DNA of 6,139 nucleotides from Clostridia bacterium. GTDB lineage: Bacteria; Bacillota; Clostridia; Christensenellales; Aristaeellaceae. Shown here piece after piece: positions 5,216-6,139 of the stretch (the stretch's first letter is position 1; each line of letters starts with the position of its first letter). Position numbers and translations under genes: made by a program. The stretch covers positions 1-6,139 of the forward strand of contig JAFSZW010000011.1 of assembly GCA_017458865.1 (NCBI GenBank). Direction: 5' to 3'. The notes beneath the pieces are model-generated. The model was not told where the DNA came from. It searched no databases and worked only from the letters and a program-made list of their open reading frames with translations.

Positions 5216-5488
5216 GCCCAATTATCTGTGTTTCCGGCAAATGACCACAAGTCCCATGTTCTTCGACATTTCCAATCCGTTCATGAACAGGCAGTCCGTG
5301 CCAAAGTCAGCATTTTACTACGCAAGGCTTCCCTGACCCCTGGCGCCATTTGAGCGATGGATCAATTCACGATGAAAAAAGGCCCAGTTACGATGTATGC
5401 ATTGAAAAGTATTATGAATTCTGGTAAGTTCTCCAAATACAGCGCAGACTATGCGGCAGGATTCATAATACCTTCGAGGGCTATTGAT
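5216..5488. other. Non-coding upstream region of the LytTR regulator gene
   Basis: With the terminator zone before it, about 437 bases between the mutase stop and the regulator start hold no convincing gene. GTTCATGAAC (5279-5288) is a perfect 10-base palindrome. TTGAAA at 5402-5407 and TATTAT at 5410-5415 are isolated promoter-like boxes, the latter with a poor TTACGA (5388-5393) 16 bases upstream. The in-frame extension upstream of 5489 has low protein character and is treated as untranslated. I do not see a clear pair of LytTR-type direct repeats. Confidence 0.4.
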
Positions 5489-6094
5489 ATGCTGAACATC
5501 GTGATTCTGGAAGACCAGATGGAGCAGGCAGAGCGGCTGAACCGGATGCTGGAAAAGTACGCTTCCTCTCACCCGAATTTTAATTACACGCTGAAACACT
5601 ACACCCGTTCCATTCCCATGCTGACGGAATACAAATGCGACGCTGACATCCTGTTTATGGACATCCAGGTGGCCGACATGCTTGGCATGGAAGCAGCAAA
5701 AAGAATCCGGGCCATGGATGACAAGGTAATGATCATCTTCATCACCATGCTCACCCAGTACGCAATTGACGGCTATTCTGTAGGTGCTTTCGACTATGTG
5801 CTGAAACCCATCCGTTATGAGGAATTCTCAACGAAAATGGACAGAGTTTGCCGGATGCTGTCGCATCAGAATACTGCCATGACGCTCGAACTGCACACAA
5901 AAGAGGAAATCAGGCGCATAAACGCGGACGATGTAACCTATATTGAGGTTGCAAATCATGATATTCTCGTCCACACAGACGGCGAGGTTATCCGTCAGTG
6001 GGGCAGCCTCAAAACCTATGAGGAAAAACTCGCCGCAGTCCATTTTGTCCGCTGCAATGCCTGTTACCTGGTAAATCTGAAAAAAATCCCCTAG
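5489..6094 (+). CDS. LytTR-family response regulator, C-terminally truncated
   Basis: 201 residues; relatives (AgrA, LytR, VirR type) are about 230-250. Residues 1-120 are a receiver domain: acidic pair Glu8-Asp9, phospho-acceptor Asp58 in LFMDIQ, Thr86 and Lys106 in the LKP motif. From residue 131 a LytTR DNA-binding domain begins (MTLELHTKEEIRRI, then DVTYIEVANHDILVHT). It reaches FVRCNACYLVNLKKIP and stops at TAG, losing about 25-30 residues including the final beta strands and the position matching AgrA Arg233. Other frames after the stop do not restore the domain, so insertion, deletion or rearrangement fits better than a single frameshift. I chose the ATG at 5489 because the LNIVILED receiver start follows it and GAGGG lies 8 bases upstream; an in-frame ATG at 5357 would add 44 unrelated residues. 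No histidine kinase gene is in view. Probably non-functional for DNA binding, though a phosphate-sink role is possible. Confidence 0.88.
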   Translation: MLNIVILEDQMEQAERLNRMLEKYASSHPNFNYTLKHYTRSIPMLTEYKCDADILFMDIQVADMLGMEAAKRIRAMDDKVMIIFITMLTQYAIDGYSVGAFDYVLKPIRYEEFSTKMDRVCRMLSHQNTAMTLELHTKEEIRRINADDVTYIEVANHDILVHTDGEVIRQWGSLKTYEEKLAAVHFVRCNACYLVNLKKIP

Positions 6095-6139
6095 TGCACT
6101 GTGGACCTAGAAATCGTCAAAACCCCCTGATTTTCCTAA
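6095..6139. other. Sequence beyond the truncated LytTR gene, window edge
   Basis: These 45 bases do not continue the LytTR domain in any frame. They could be the end of an inserted element that cut the gene or plain intergenic DNA after an old deletion. Too little is present to identify an insertion-sequence terminus or a target duplication. Confidence 0.3.

Noticed and set aside
5115..5336. 73-codon plus-strand frame across the terminator
   Set aside because: It reads through a textbook intrinsic terminator, lacks a ribosome binding site and has no domain.

Overview
The window is a piece of a bacterial chromosome, probably from an anaerobic Firmicutes/Clostridia-type organism. The reasons are strong AGGAGG-like ribosome binding sites, TTGACT/TATCAT and TATAAT promoters, a LytTR response regulator, a ThrH-type HAD phosphatase and a moderate GC content. 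The exact taxon cannot be read from the sequence. It looks like ordinary chromosome with one gene-poor stretch next to a transposase-like small gene. No rRNA, tRNA, CRISPR array or complete mobile element was found.

Layout, left to right. Minus strand 1-502: N-terminal part of an M20 (carboxypeptidase S-like) metallopeptidase, cut by the window edge. Minus strand 644-1429: a complete family-3 amino-acid substrate-binding protein of an ABC importer, with a clear promoter (1541-1569), a hairpin in its leader and hairpins downstream. 1570-2032: about 460 bases with no convincing gene, but with a direct repeat, a palindrome and an A11 tract. Minus strand 2033-2413: a 126-residue protein resembling the N-terminal arm of IS1634/IS4-like transposases followed by a coiled coil, with its own promoter and a strong ribosome binding site.

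The plus strand starts at 2633 with a divergent promoter for thrH (2722-3321, phosphoserine phosphatase/homoserine phosphotransferase). Its ribosome binding site is separated from the start codon by a small GC-rich hairpin. A hairpin-rich 236-base gap follows, then a 497-residue alpha-D-phosphohexomutase (3558-5051) of the TASHLP subtype. Two hairpin/T-run terminators close this block, the second being textbook. The last gene (5489-6094) is a LytTR response regulator that stops inside its DNA-binding domain and is probably truncated.

Functionally the left part suggests uptake of amino acids plus peptide hydrolysis. The middle holds serine/threonine-branch and sugar-phosphate metabolism, and the right end a (possibly dead) signalling regulator. 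I do not see an obviously new multi-gene system. The most interesting points are the thrH leader architecture, the structured thrH-mutase gap, the stand-alone transposase-arm protein beside the repeat-bearing gene-poor region, and the truncated LytTR protein.
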